DNA from: Certhia americana
Taxonomy: Eukaryota > Chordata > Aves > Passeriformes > Certhiidae
Direction of reading: 5' to 3'
DNA length: 64,000 nucleotides
Assembly (NCBI GenBank): GCA_018697195.1
Contig: CM031864.1
Coordinates: forward strand, 21,079,943 to 21,143,942
Part shown: one piece after another, positions 23,525-37,514 of the stretch
How the letters are laid out: every line of letters starts with the position of its first letter
Position numbering within the stretch: the stretch's first letter is position 1
Program-made: the position numbers and the translations under genes
The notes under the pieces: generated by a model
The model's input: only the letters and a program-made list of their open reading frames with translations
Database searches by the model: none
What the model was told of the DNA's origin: nothing

Positions 23525-23594
23525 GGCCAGGTTGGATGGGGCCTTGAACAATCTGAACTAGCAGGTGGCATCCCCACCCACGGCAAGGGAGTTG
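23525..23594 (+). mobile_element. CR1 LINE scrap
   Basis: GGTTGGATGGGGCCTTGAAC, then AATCTGAACTAGCAGGTGGC and CCCACGGCAAGGGAGTTG, follow the segment of CR1 just before its 3' end. That segment in the family reads approximately as a ggatggggctttgag core, then a tgtccctgcccatggcaggg core. The usual end with the ATTCTRTG octamer is missing or too degraded to see, so this is a fragment. Sequence immediately upstream (from about 23440) may belong to the same copy but is not recognisable. Confidence 0.75.
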
Positions 23595-26500
23595 AAGGCT
23601 TCCTGCCTGAAAATACAATATCTTCAACACACATTGGAAGGAAAGCAATGTCATAATTAATACTTTGTTTCATCTGTATTTGTAATGAAGGTTATTCATC
23701 ATATTTTTGTGAGCTAAAACTAAACCCTACATATACAGATAAGTGGCATTCTCATTGTTTTCTCAAGGTATTTATAAAGGTGCATGTCCACACATAAAGA
23801 TTTTAATGTAAGGTGGTGATCTCAAGTATGATCACATAGTGAATCAAGAGTTGTAATTCCCAGTTTTGTGCTTAAATATACTGTTTTATTTAATGGGAAA
23901 CCACTTTCCGAATTTAATATAGAATCTCTGCAAAGTGCTCATTTTTGTTCAGCTTTTCAAACCTTCTCTCTCTATGGCAAGTGAGCGACTCAGAAAGAAT
24001 TTTCAGTAAGTGGTATCAAGTGGGCCCAAAATACTCATTGACCTTGAAAGCAGAAAATGGAAACAGTCATTTCAAACGATGTAATTTGTATTCTCCAGTA
24101 GTAACAGAGAACACCATCCAGCTAATCTTTAGAACTCTCAAACCATTATAATTTACCCTATGAAACAGATCATTGCCAGAAGAAGATTGGAGAAGTACTC
24201 TTAACTCAGCTTTTATACAACAGTCAAGAGATTTCTGATGTTCTCAGGGGTGTAACAACCACAGATATTCTGGGGGTAAAGACACATCTTTCCACAGATC
24301 ACAACAATACAAAAACACCTCCAGACAGTGAGTGACAGCAATTTACGAACAGTGAGGGTGTTTTAAAAAGCTTTGGAATTTCAAGATATGAAGGTATTCA
24401 AGACTGAAGTAGGACAAAAAATCAGGGGCAGGTCAGTAATTTACATTATCAAAATGCAATAACAAATTTAATGGGTGAAAACAGCAAACTAAAATAACTT
24501 TCTGAAGCACAGACCACCAGCACTGGAAACCCATTATACACAAAAGGAAGGAACACTTTTGTTTCTTGAATACAATAGTGGTATCAAAAAGAAAAATCCA
24601 CCACCACCATTACAACACACCCCATAAATACAAAGTTCACATTTTATAGGTCTATGTTAGAGGCCATGAGCACTTACTACCAGTAATACATAAATGTAAT
24701 TCTTCCTCCACACCTCAGAGGGGTATTGAACATATCCCTGTGTTAGCATGGCAACAAATATGTGCTTCTTGTAGTTTCCAAGCTGGGTATGAATATTTTA
24801 AAATAAATTACTTCATCCTTATGATGCAAACTAGACTTTCACCTTTCACACAAAGCCCTCTTTTCTTCTGCCTCTCTCCTAATACAAACCGATTTCTGGA
24901 ACGCAACCATATTAGCATTAGAGTTCTCCCAGCCTAAATAAGACAGGTTTTCATCTGCTATCAGAGAATCAGCTCTCCCCTCCTAGAAATCACTGGCAGC
25001 ACAACCATCCTCCTTTCCCAGTGGATAAGGCTTTGCAGTGTTAATGTGGCGTGGAAGGCAGTACACCCAGGGAATACACAGGCCATATTTCACAGATGGA
25101 TACCTGGATCGAATGAAACAAGTATCATTGATACTGTCAACTGCAAAGTACAAATGCTAAGAATAATAGTGAAGATAATAACTCCAGAATCTACCTACAA
25201 ATGTTGCTGAAAATAGCAAAATCCAGATGCTACGAGGTCTCAAGCGTTCAAAATATTTTAATATAAATTCCTGAACTTCTTCAATGAAAATATCTTATCT
25301 GATCTCAGGCCAAATTCTTCAAGACTTCTAACGGACACTATTAATTTTAAATTACGACCACAAATACCTATTCATTTGAAAAAAGAAAATACACAACTTT
25401 CTATTAAAACTATATATAATAGTGCCAAAAATTTTTAACTTAGCCAAGCTAATGACAGATAAGAGACTCAATTCATTATAAAGAAATTCCAGTTGGTTAC
25501 CTTCTGAGATGTGCTAAACTGTGCAACTGAGCAACTCCACACAAAATCACTCCACTATGGAATGAAAATACTATCACACTGAAAAATTATAAAAATCATT
25601 TACAACTAAGTTGGCTTGGTAATAAACCATGTGACATGCTTCACGTGTGGCAAAAGAAACTGTTATTACACAGAATTTATACTCTTGTTGACAGAGAAAT
25701 CATTCTCAGAATAGGTAAACACGGTGTACACAAAGTTCTAATGAAATATACTGAAAATATTTCTGCAATAATTAATTTTGGCCTATGTACCAGTTGTTGC
25801 TATGATCATAATGTCATGATTTATTCTATTACTTTTAGTTCTGCTGTGTTAGAGTTGTAAATTTGAAGTATTTTCTGCTCTTTAGACACAGAAAAGGCTG
25901 TATTATTACTACTGCAGATTCTGGCTTAAAGGATGATTCTTACAAAGAATATTTGATCTGGGGACATATAAGGAAAGGAGATGAATAATGCAAACACAAG
26001 AAATGTTCAGACAGAAGAAAGGCTTTGAGTTCTGCACACGAGTATGCAATCCAAATTGGGAAATAAGTAGGTAGTACCTGGCCCAGAGAGGGTGGGCTGT
26101 ACTGGCTCATAAAGTCCAGACTGTTCCCATCAAGCAGACATGACTATCTCACAAAATTTCAAAATCTGCTTTAATTTTGTCAGCTCCTTTGTCAATAGAT
26201 GGAGGGCATAAATTTTATGATGTAGTTTAAGGTGTTAAATTCTTTCAATCCTGTAAATATATTTTAAATATTTCCTTTCATAGTTGTTAGCTCCTAAAAC
26301 AGTGCTACTCACAGACACCCTGCATTTTTCACAAAGCACGTTCTTTATGCCATCACTTGTATTTTTTTCCAGTGTATTGATGGCCAGAACACTGGAGCAA
26401 TATTTCTCTTACATAAATGGAAATATATATATGGGTTTTTTCCCAGGTAGTATTGTACCTTGCTAAATACAGCATATTCTTTAGCTGTCAAAATGACAGC

Positions 26501-27675
26501 AGCTGCAAATGTCTCTCAACTATATACTGATATATCTTGAATGTGAATGAAAACAACTAAACTCCTACATTTTAACAGATGTAAACAAGATAATGTACAT
26601 GTTTGATGCAAACATTTGCAAAAACATTCAAATCATTTAGGTTCTCTACATAAAGGTCCAGAAAAGCCTTAATCCATCTGCCAAGGCTAATCCAAGGTCC
26701 ACTTTTCACAAACATTTCCTCCTCAGATATTGCTGGATCCATATTTGGGTCCAAGTTTTGCTTTTGTGTTATTTAGAATCTGGACTGATATTTGGATGTG
26801 GGGAAAATGCAGACATTTTATCGTCTTTCATAAGCAAAATGCTATTGATCACAAACAGCCCAAGCATATGACCACAGGAATTTTCATTGCATATATTTTC
26901 TTCAAAGCAAAACAATCTTATGGCTGTTCATTAAAAATTACTTAGGTTTACCACCTCTTTATATTCTGCCCACATCCCTTCCTTTTTTGACTAAGGCAGA
27001 TTTATGAAGGAGCATAAAACATGGGCTTGACTTTAAAAAATATATAAGCAATTGTTGGTGAAAATATGCTGGGAACAATACACAGCTTTTGTGTTTCTTC
27101 ACTGATTTGGATTAAATCTACAGAATTTTTAGGAGAAGACCTTGAAAAAAATTATTTGAGTACATTTTTATGTATCCCAAATAATTTCTGTAGAACTCAT
27201 GTCACATCAGAGGTGTGCCTCGGTGGACCTAATTCATCAAATAGATTTTAAAATCCAATCAAATGAAACTAAGCAGCCTGGGTCCTTAGAGACATATGGC
27301 AGTAAATGAAATACTTAACAATGAATGAAAGAGATAATAGCCATCACAAGAATACATTATTCTTAGATGCATATGTTTATAACATACAGAAAAGAAAATG
27401 CCTTGTGCAGTATGAATAGTAAAATACAACCTCAGTGGATAAACTGATAAAACAATGTCAGCTGAAAGGCTTCCACATCAGAAATGACAACAAAAAAAAA
27501 TCTAAGTTGGAAGAAAATGTGTTTTAAAATATGTATTTCAATCATCAAAACAGGTGATTGTGATGTAACAAAAAAAGAGATCTGTACAATAGAAAAATTA
27601 TGGGGTAAAAAATGATACCCTAAGTATTGCCTTAAAAAGTATCCTTTGTTCTCCTCCATGGGTTACCATAAACCT
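23595..27675. other. Unique noncoding stretch
   Basis: Four kilobases with no recognised gene, RNA or repeat beyond trivial simple sequence. All open frames are under about 75 codons. Confidence 0.65.
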
Positions 27676-27712
27676 CACTGAGATCAATGGGAGCAGTTCA
27701 GAAAGGCCCAAG
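27676..27712 (+). repeat. Possible ancient amniote repeat fragment
   Basis: CACTGAGATCAATGGGAGCA followed by a GGCCC end resembles the short CAATGGGAGCAGG-type segment found in old CR1-related or SINE-like repeats of reptiles and birds. With under 40 bp of similarity recalled from memory, this is a weak assignment. Confidence 0.25.
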
Positions 27713-30700
27713 CTGTTTACAGGTGATGACAATTTCAGGAGTTTGATATTAATAACAGCAGCAACCAGCACCTGCAACCACTCAGTGGCAATTTAATATT
27801 ATCTAAAAACAATGTGCTTTTAATACACAGTAATATATTAATGTCACTATCTCACAGTGAAGTGCAAGTGAAAATATTAATGCCAGGATAGATGCAGTTT
27901 CATAAAATTGCTGACATTTGAAAAATAAACTACTTGACACTTGAACTCCTGAGTTAGTTTTACAATTTATATGAAGTATCCAGAGCAGATGCAGTTTATT
28001 AAAATGCATGTGCTATCACAAATCAAAGATTAAACCAATTCTGCAGATATTATAATTGAATTACAATTCAAAATATTCTTCTGCTGCACAATCTAAGGGG
28101 CTGTCATGTAAATTACCTGGTTTGAAACAAAATCAAGTAATAACTATTTGCAATTTGCAAGGAGGGACATTATGATTAAGCATTAGATATATTTTGCAAA
28201 AGAAGGCCCTTGACTTTTGGGCTCTTTTCTGTTACCAGATGGGTTGGGATTTAACACTGGTATGATAGCAGAGAAACTGGGCCAATAAGGAATAAAAAGG
28301 TACAATGGTTATAGCAAGATATATGTATGACTGACCCAAATTCACAGAAAGCTCTCATGACTAACAGCATAACCATTTTCAGCATCCAGTAGGTGCACAA
28401 GCAGACATTTTTCAGTGGTTTCTCTTTTTATCCTTTTTCTCTAATGACTACACAAAACAATCGAGTTTGAAATTAAATGACTGTTTTAATTACATTTTTT
28501 TTAACTGATACAGATATACTCTCTCACTTGGCTTATATTTTAGAATTTTTCATTCATTATTTTATTACTATTGGTCCCTTAAGATTGTCATATTGAGTTT
28601 TCCTAGTCTCTGAAGTCATGAATATTATAATTAAATCTTGGTTAAAGGTAGTTCACAGCCAAATGGTGCTCATTTCTTCCAAGCATCTGGTTGCCAATTC
28701 AACTTTTAGTTTGCTGGCTTTGATAATTCTTTGACCCTGATCAAAGAACTTTTTAATAGAGCTCTTAGTGGCTATTTATATGAGAAGATAAGAAATGAAG
28801 AAAAAACTAGAGAAAAAGTTCATTAGTATCTAAAATTATGATGGGTTTTACCCCGTCTTACTCTCCTCTCCTTCAGAGTAATCTCAAGGATACAGAAATG
28901 ATAACAGGTGGAGTTCACTAAAAAAGCCTGTTCATTGTCCCAAAGGGACTACAAATTCCATTAACAGTTCAATCCTGTCCTCCTCAGTCCCATGGAACTC
29001 AGAGGTAGTTTCAAGTAAAGCAGAACTCAACGTAGCTGGCAGGTATGCTAACAGAGCTCAAATGTGAATACCTAAATTTAGTGGGAGCCTGCTGTGCAGA
29101 TGCTGGGGAGCAATTACCACATGAGAGATGAACTTTTGTCATGATGTGCTTGTAACTCTTTCAGGTGCCATGGAATCTCAGTCCCATCACATCTTGGACA
29201 AAAATACATCAGGACAGCAGAGTAAGGAATGAGAAGGGACAGAGATTGTTGCATAAAGCAGAATCCAAGGAGGCCTGCTTAGAACTGCAATGGGGAAACA
29301 GCTGATCTCCAGTCAGCCTCACAGACAGAGGAAGTGGCCTGTGAGAGCAGAGTTCTTGTTGGAAGAAAGTGTTTCTCCAAAAATGACAACACGCTGAACC
29401 ATCACATTCTGTTTTCTTGCTAAAAGTACATCTCTTTTCATGATCGTATAAACAGCAGTGTTACAGCAAACTAAAACAGTCCTCAGTCAAGCAACAGAAA
29501 ATAATCCATTCCATCCATGTGCTCCTCCCACCACTGACAGCACTTGCAGAAACTCCACCCTAAACCAGCAGGAATACACCTACAATGTAAATATAGTATC
29601 CTTGGACAATTAAAGTCATATAATATACACTGTAAGAGATGTTTGCAGCATTGTCAGAAAGGATCTGGTTTGGTTGTTTGAGGGTTTTTATCTTTATTTG
29701 AAGAAGCCTTTTGAGATCCATTTTTAAGGGATTACAGTTTGACAAATACTCCATCTGAATAGGAGTTTCATGTACATACAAACAAAACACATGGACTTCA
29801 CTCCTTTCTCAGCATGAGCTCTGCTATTCCCATCTTTTCGATTCCTAAATTGTCTTAAACACAGTGATACCAAGGAAAAAAAAAAAAAAAAAAGGAAAAG
29901 ATCCAAAACCCAAGCAGCTTTTGGAAAAAGATTTTCAAGTGGGAGTTTTGTAGTTTCAGCTAATTAAGGTGCAGTAGTTATGCTTTCCAGCCTTGGAGGA
30001 GTTACAGCACTGTCAGTGGGATACTGCTGCAAGCCCACAAGTACCTATGTTCCAGGATTAGCTAAATAGCAAATCATGCTGTGTGCCTCTGGTATCTGGA
30101 ACTGCCTTGCAATGGAACTGTACCAACACTTCTAATACATTTCATTACAGTCACAAAAAACTACGCTGTGTATATGCATTATATACATTACACTCACTTA
30201 ATATTCCCAAGGTACTCTGTCCACTTCCAAGCGTGTTTGTCTTTTTAATAATTCCAGTATTTCAGTAAGGATTAAACATTCTTAAAATAGCAAAGACAGA
30301 ACTGAACTAAAAACAGGGCTCTACTGATAAAGAAACAGCCTACATTATTTGTAAAAAAAAAACATAGCTAGTTAAAGTATTATAGAAAAAGATCTATAAA
30401 AGATGAAGGCTTGTAACAACTTTTGGCACAAATCAGAACCCACTACTGGCAATGAAACACCTGAGTCCTTTTGAAGTGAGTTCTTACTGTATGGATAAAG
30501 TAAAAATAGCACTATGTAAGATCTTGCTCACCATTCAAAACTAATGCATGGAGTAATTTCCTTTCTCAATTTCACCTATTTGTATTCTTGAGATAATAAA
30601 TTAAAATTCTAGTGTCAACAATGGCTGATCACCTCAGTTTTATATATAATAATCACAATATCACAATAAAATATTACCCATATAATCTTAAAATATATCA

Positions 30701-33239
30701 ACTTCCATAAAACCAGATCAGCACACCTTGGACTGCTGAGATTTACCTGATTTTGGTGGCTGACTAAGTAAATCACAGCAGCTTCTAGGACATGTGTCAA
30801 ATAGTCATCATCTTTTGTACTCTCGAGAAAAAACAAATTAATCCTCTATAGCAACAAAAGAATTTGAGTCTAGAGTCTCCCCTTTTTTCAAACTGCATAA
30901 GCCACCCCAGCTCCACAGCAGTGCAGTTACAGTTCTAGGTGGAGCAAGCTACTAAGAAACGAGAACAGGAAAACAAAGCTTACAACTCCTTATTCCACCC
31001 GCAGTTTTCCTTCTGAAAACTCTCACCTACAACCCAAATTCCAGCTTTCTTGCCTTCTTGACAAGACTGCAGCTGCCTTATATGTCATGTATTAATTTCT
31101 GTTCCATGGGATAAAACAAAACTTCCTTTTAAGGTAAGGGTGAATTTAAAATGGAACATGAAAACTATGCAGAAATATGGAAGTCAGGTTTGCTGTTGAT
31201 ATTTGAATCAACGTCCCAAACCAAACCACCCAGCCTTAGCCCAATTTACAGTGGTAAAATATTTATCATGCACACATGTGCTGTAATGACCCGAAGCAGT
31301 TATGTTTTCAAAGAACATTAAGGAGAATATGATCCCTTCTGGTGCAATTGTCTCTCTCCTATTAAGACTAATGAGAACAAATTTTACCCAGTTCTAGACC
31401 AAGTGGAAAATTCAGTTAACTTGACAACTGAATGACAATGATATAATTAGCAAGCCATACAGCTTCCAAAAGCTCACAATCCCCTCCATGCAATAAATAA
31501 AGGAAATTATTTTAGTTCCATGCATGAGACATTCTCAAATATAATCATAAGTGACCTTATAAAACAAATAATAGTAAAAATGACCCTCAGAAAAAAATCT
31601 CTCAGTATAACACATCATTTTTTTTCTAGCTTTCTTGCAATAGTTTATCTATAGTTTAACGTCCATCCTTTTGGTTCTGTGTTTTTACCTCAGTAATCGG
31701 GGGCAAGAGGGACAGGAGAGTGTTTTTTACTTTTTTCTCTAATATATAACAATATGAAATGCTCAGGAATGCAGAGAACGATTTCCTAATGGGATTTTTT
31801 TACATACTCACACGCTACTCTTCACAAGACTAAACCCAAGATGATGGATGGCTCTTTCTCTACCTCATTGATAATCAGATTCCAACTATCTATTCTATTT
31901 GTTGCTCCTTTTTAATGGTTTTGAACAGCAGAATTTTTGCCAAGACAAAGGCAAGATTGTCTTGAGCAAAATTTGACTTGTTCAAAGTCAAAATAGCAGT
32001 AAAACCATAATTTGGAAAGAAGTTTATCTGAAAAGTCAGCAGGTTTCTAGCCCTTGTAGATCATTTTTACCCCAAACAAATATACCCCAGGTTCCCTGAC
32101 TACCTGGGGAATATTTCCCAGGAGGTTACAAAAACAAGAATTCCTCCATATTTTTCCAAGTTGCATTCAAATCTTAACATTTTCTCTAATAATACAATAT
32201 TTTGTTATGTACCCTTCCTGATTTCTCCAAGATTAGGAAACAACAAATAACTTTGGGAATTCGGTGTATTCATCAGGTAGGCAATTAGACCAAAAAAAGA
32301 GAGCATAAAAAAAGAAACTGAACATGCAGTTAATAGAAGTCACTGGAGTTTTGGTGCTGGGAAAGACAAACTGCTGGCAGAAAATCACATCTAGAGCCAA
32401 GGCTGAAGGCTTTTAAGGTAATAGTTGCACCCACAGAAATTTTTCTTGAACCAGAAAAATGCTGGATTAACTTATTCTATCAGAAAAAACACAACCCCCT
32501 CCACACAGCTGAAAAAAACAAATAAGAAGGACATGAAGTCTTGTTATTCTCAGTTTCTAATTTGTCTCATACCTAAGGATTGGTTCACCAATGTGTTATG
32601 ACTTTTTATTCCAAATCATCATACTGAATGAAGAGTGTCCAAATTTATATCCCTCAAGATTCCTCCAGAAGAAAAAGTGGTATTTCCTATCTTTCTTTCA
32701 TTTAGCTTTATTACTTAGAAACAAGATTTATTTTAAATTTTATACAGCAGTTTTCAGTTTTGGGATAAGAGATGAAGATTTTTTTTTTAATGAAAGCATG
32801 TTTCTGAATATGTATAGAATCGTATACTTCCATGAAGCAATGGTACATTCAAGAAAATGCAGAGCAGTTTATAAATTTTCAAGTAAAGAACTGCAAAGAA
32901 CAAAAAAAAATATATAATTTGTCAAACTGGAATTTGGCTACTCAGTCCCAGTCTTTCCCAAAAATATACACAGGGTGGGAAGAGGAGGGCATACATGTCA
33001 ATTTTAGCTTGGCACACTTGGTTTACGTAAATAAACCATACTCCTTTTAAAATTGGTGCTCAAGACATCAATATTTTTGAAGATTTAAAAACTTTATCTT
33101 CCATGAGAGATTACTTAGTTGTGTTTGAAAACCTGCATATATAAGTATGTAAAATATTTTAGTTTGGTTTTCCATGGAAACAGTAAGGAAATGACACTGA
33201 GGAGTTTGACTTTTTATTTCCATTTGCTGCCAGCCTTTG
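27713..33239. other. Unique noncoding stretch
   Basis: No gene or mobile element recognised over 5.5 kb. It includes an A18 run at 29876-29893 and a G/T-rich patch near 29665-29690. Open frames do not exceed about 110 codons and carry no recognisable motif. Confidence 0.6.
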
Positions 33240-34030
33240 AGAATGATACAATGCCTTATTCTGTGGACTTCATCCTCATTATAATGTCACACTTGGGAGT
33301 CAAATGTTTTAATCATTACAGAGGATGTAGCAATTCAAGTGGTCATAATGAGATTAATAAAGCAAGAAGGTCCTTCAGATAGAACCTTATGTCATGTTAG
33401 GCCTTATTAGAAGAAGAAAGTACCTTACTGCTGTGCAGCATAATCTGAAGGGAATGTCAATAATTGACGCATGGTTGTTCATTAATTGTGATTCACTGCT
33501 TTGAGAAATTTATTTTATATCCAGGAAACCAGAACCCTGGAACTTACTTCATTTAGGATGCTGCAAATTCATACCATGCTACAGCAAATTTCAGGATGCC
33601 AAAAGCTTCTGGAAGATTCCTCTAATTAAGGTGTTCAGTACTGGGTGGGAATACAGTTGGCCACTCCTGACCTGCCAGCATAACACGCTTTGCTGATCTG
33701 CAAACAGATAATGTATTCCTCAGCTGGCTCTGGGTCCTGAAGCCATAAATCAGCTTTTCCTCCGCCAGGAAGAACACTGTCCTCACTTTAATTAATCCCT
33801 TTAAAACACACTCCCAGCATGCCAGCGCCCTGGTTAGCATATTTGTTGTACATTCACAAGCCCGTGAGTGAAAATATTTTGAAGCTTCACTAAATTTACA
33901 GCTAGCTGGTGATCCGTGTGTTTGACTTTAACATAGCTGCCGATACTCAAATGGCAACTGGGCAAACCTCATGGCAAAATGGACTCTTGCCCCTATCACA
34001 TTTTGTGTCTAAACAAACACCAATAATCTG
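33240..34030. promoter_or_regulatory. Possible conserved noncoding element
   Basis: An 800-bp block rich in TAAT-core homeodomain sites: ATTAATTGTG from 33481, TAATTAAG at 33623-33630, TTAATTAA at 33788-33795. It also has AACAAAC/AAACAAACAC forkhead-like sites near 34010, with little simple sequence and no long open frame. This texture is typical of deeply conserved vertebrate enhancers in gene deserts. No cross-species comparison is possible here, so this is inference. Confidence 0.3.
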
Positions 34031-34438
34031 TTGTGCTGGTCAGACAGGCCCATGGAGCCAGGGTCAGGGGAGGACAGGAAGGGGTGTTCTCTTTTCCCCC
34101 CACTGACCCTGGATCTGAGATGCACCAACATCCCAGGGCTGCCAGCCCTGCCCCAGTTCTGGCCCTTGCAGAGCCAGAGCTGCAGCTGGAGAGGCCACAG
34201 GCACAAGGCTGCAGGACACAGGAAAAGAATTCCCAACCAGCGGGGGCCAACACAAGCCCAGACAGCTCTTGGGACCCCGCCCTGCCTGGACAAGACACAC
34301 AATGCCCTGCTTCTGGAAATTGCCAAACTGCCAGGCTTTAAATCCCCTCTGCTTAGTCACAGAGCCATAGGCTCACTCAGGAACACAGCAAAGGCATCAC
34401 AAACTCCACAACCCCTCAGGATTCTGCACCAAAAATAA
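34031..34438. other. GC-rich, CpG-poor block
   Basis: About 400 bp that are much richer in G+C than the flanks, with sharp edges, few CpG, and long frames open on both strands at once. CCAGGGTCAGGGG (34058-34070) pairs with CCCCACTGACCCTGG (34098-34112) to form a hairpin, and AGGGCTGCCAGCCCT (34135-34149) is a smaller one. It could be an unclassified old repeat or LTR piece, or an exon of a noncoding transcript. No protein family is recognised in any frame. Confidence 0.45.
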
Positions 34439-37400
34439 GAAAAATATCTTACCAGTGTGCCTATTTTTTCTTGTCTAGTCTTGTCTCATGACAACCTGAA
34501 TAGTTCCAAGTGAGGCTCTGACTCACATTTTCTTTTCATCATGCATGGCCACCACTTCACCAGGTAAGTGATTGATTTTTACAGCCAATGCAATTTTCAC
34601 AATCAGCGACACTGATGGTAAAACTTACAACTAAATGCTGTAAAGTTAAGCTCAAAATCCTTGCAATTGTTCAGACCACAGTATTGCATTTCAGGGTGCA
34701 ATAGAAAATCATACCTTTTAACACAAGGGTATGTTATGGGGCAGGTCATAACAGGTTTACAACAATTTCTAAACACTGAGTAAATATACAAATATAATTA
34801 GTTTCCACATACATGGTTATAGGTTGATTAGAAAATACCAATTCCATAAATGGAGTTTGAAAACCAATACTTCATATATATCACACAAACATTAAGCTGC
34901 TGTTTGCTGGAAGATTATCTAGAGACAGTTTGGAACATTTCATTTGGTGAGCAGCTCTTTCTCATAGAGACACAACTCAGAAACATTAAAACAGTTCCAA
35001 AATTATCAAATCAGACCCTTAGTAGTCAAAAAATAACTGTTTGTATCATATTAAAAATTATTAAATACAATATGCATATGTAGGGGGTTGATATTACAGT
35101 AAGTGAGATTTTGTTTTAAAATATCTTTTTAAATTTTGTCTACTTTATGTATATTTTAGTGATTAACTTCTATTTTCTCCTGCCACACTTTCCAGCCTCA
35201 CTCTTTTCCATGATTTTTTTTAAAAATATGATTCTCTGACATACCTTAGTAAAAATAAAGAAGACAGCCCATGGTGCTCTGAGTAAGATTACACAGTTCC
35301 TTCTCTATCCTCTACTTCATGATCCTACTCAATCCACTAAAATAAAATTGAAAAAAGCCTGATACAGTTGTCTTGTATATATGTGATTTTTGAAAAATTT
35401 GCAGAATATCAAACTGTTCATACTACTATTAAGCAAAAAAATTAAGATTAAATCAAATTTAAATTAAAAAGTTTAATAAAATTTTACTTAAAGTTTATTA
35501 CAGCTGAAAAGCTGAAATAAACTTTTAAAAGACTGACAATAAATAATATTCTTTAAGTACTATAATTCTACTGGTGTACTAAGCATTTTGGCTTTCAAAG
35601 CTACAGGTTTGTGGTTCCTTTTTTTTCCCCAAACTTTTCTTATCCTATTTCTTTTGGTGAAATAACAATCTTTTTAAGAAGTCTGCACAGAGTTTTAAAT
35701 ACAGAAAATACATAAATTAAATATGCTGAAAAAAGACATCTGGGGCAAGATCGTCCTGAATCCTTACAAACCCAGAAAACACCAGAATTAACATGGAAAA
35801 ACTGCTACTACAGTATACAGTTATTGCTTCCTTACCATAATGTGTATACATTTATGTTTTATTAGCAAGGGTAAATGAGTATAATTTGACATTTATACGT
35901 CTTTGACTTCAGTAATATTAAGAGCAACAAAATTTAAAAAGGCTTTAAAACATGCTAAATTTGGAGTTTGAGCACACAAGGAAAATTGAACAAACACTTT
36001 AATTTAATTCGTTCCACTTTACCAACAGTTTAATGGTTCTAATAATATTGTCAGTAATGCACGTGCTTGTAATAACCAGAGCTCTATCTTCTGCTTAATC
36101 ATCAGTATATGAATATTAACATTACAAAATACTGCATTTAAATATTTTAAGTATGTTTTTATTTATTTATCTAACCTTAATTGCACCCAAACCCACACAA
36201 AGCTCAGACTGAGATGATAGTATATTGCAGACATCAGTACAGCCCTAAAAACACAATTCTGATACATTTAAAACATTAAGGTTGAAATGTGAGGGAGAAA
36301 TTAAAAAAAATAACCACACAACTTTCATTTACACATCTCTTACCACCAGACTTCACAGGTACCCATGGATCCTGCTGTCCCAGTTGTACAGTACATTGTC
36401 TTTATGTTTTATATGTCTTTAAGTACAGGTGATTGGCTAGATGGGCTTTGAAATATTTTCAGTCATGGACATCATTATTATTTCCTATCATCAATAAATA
36501 ATAATTATCAACCAGCAATTTTGCCTGAATAACTTTCAGGATGGTGGGAGTTTTCCTCTCAAATTCAAAACCTACTGAACTCAACTTCTTCTTTAGAGTC
36601 ACTCAAGTGATCCAGATTCTCAGTTAAAGTGGTTCAGAACTACTGAACACAAGAATTAAATAGCAAGTCTCTGAAAGAAATAAAAGCAATTTTTTGTACT
36701 GGCAACAGCCAGTGTAGGGTTCATGATTCAGAGAGGAGATTATTCTGGATGTGTGGATGCTCCTGTGATTCAAAGACAATGACAAGTCTAAATCATTACA
36801 AAATGAGCTCTGATGCATGTTTATATTACATGATAAAAATAAACAAAGGATTACCTGAGCTGCTGCCAGCCACAGCAGCCTGCCAAAATTGCCCACTCAG
36901 ACACAGCTTCCCTGCTCTTGGATCTGAGCTCCTGTCTGGATACAGCATCTGTGCTGCCCCAGGCACTGCCCAGTGCTTGCCTGGTGTTCTGTACCTGTTT
37001 CCCTGCCACAGCAGAGGTTTGGTGCTTACCACAAGTAGATGAGACACAAATCAAAGATGAGACGCAAAAAAAAGGTCAAAGAGCTCTCTGTATATTTTCA
37101 ATTATGGAATGAAGGCAATTACTAATTTCCAGGCTTTGCTGTACACAGGCATTGATTTGAAATTGCAACCTATATTTTTTAACACTCAATTAATCTTCCA
37201 TCAGGTAACCTTGGTTCTGAGGAAAATGCCTGAACCAGAATACGCTGCTGTACAAAGACAGATACTAGATTCTCCTTTTTCCCCTGTTTAATATTTCTTC
37301 TCTTCTTTGGAATTCATCTGTCAAAAAAATTACAATAAATTTCTTCAATAACTTGCACTTCCCACAGGCAGTTCTGACATTTTTGCTAGGCAACACCATA

Positions 37401-37472
37401 CCTTAACACATAATTTTCAGTAGAACATCATTCACATCAGTATAACAAAAAGAGATTGTTTTTAGAATCATT
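34439..37472. other. AT-rich unique stretch with a GC-richer patch
   Basis: 35390-35540 is extremely AT-rich (TTAAATT-type sequence). About 36850-37045 is a GC-richer patch open in several frames on both strands, with no recognised product. No mobile element identified. Confidence 0.55.
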
Positions 37473-37514
37473 TTTCCCTGAATAATATGGTATTATATAC
37501 CATAATCAGGGAAA
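37473..37514. repeat. 42-nt hairpin-forming inverted repeat
   Basis: TTTCCCTGA on the left pairs with TCAGGGAAA on the right. Inside it, TATGGTAT pairs with ATACCATA around a three-base loop, with one mismatch and a three-base bulge between the two helices. The total is about 17 paired positions. It is too short for a typical metazoan pre-miRNA. It could be a minimal palindromic transposon relic or a cruciform-prone site. Confidence 0.7.

Noticed and set aside
34031..34438. Overlapping open frames on both strands of about 100-135 codons
   Set aside because: Several frames open together in one GC-rich block, so composition explains them; no domain recognised.
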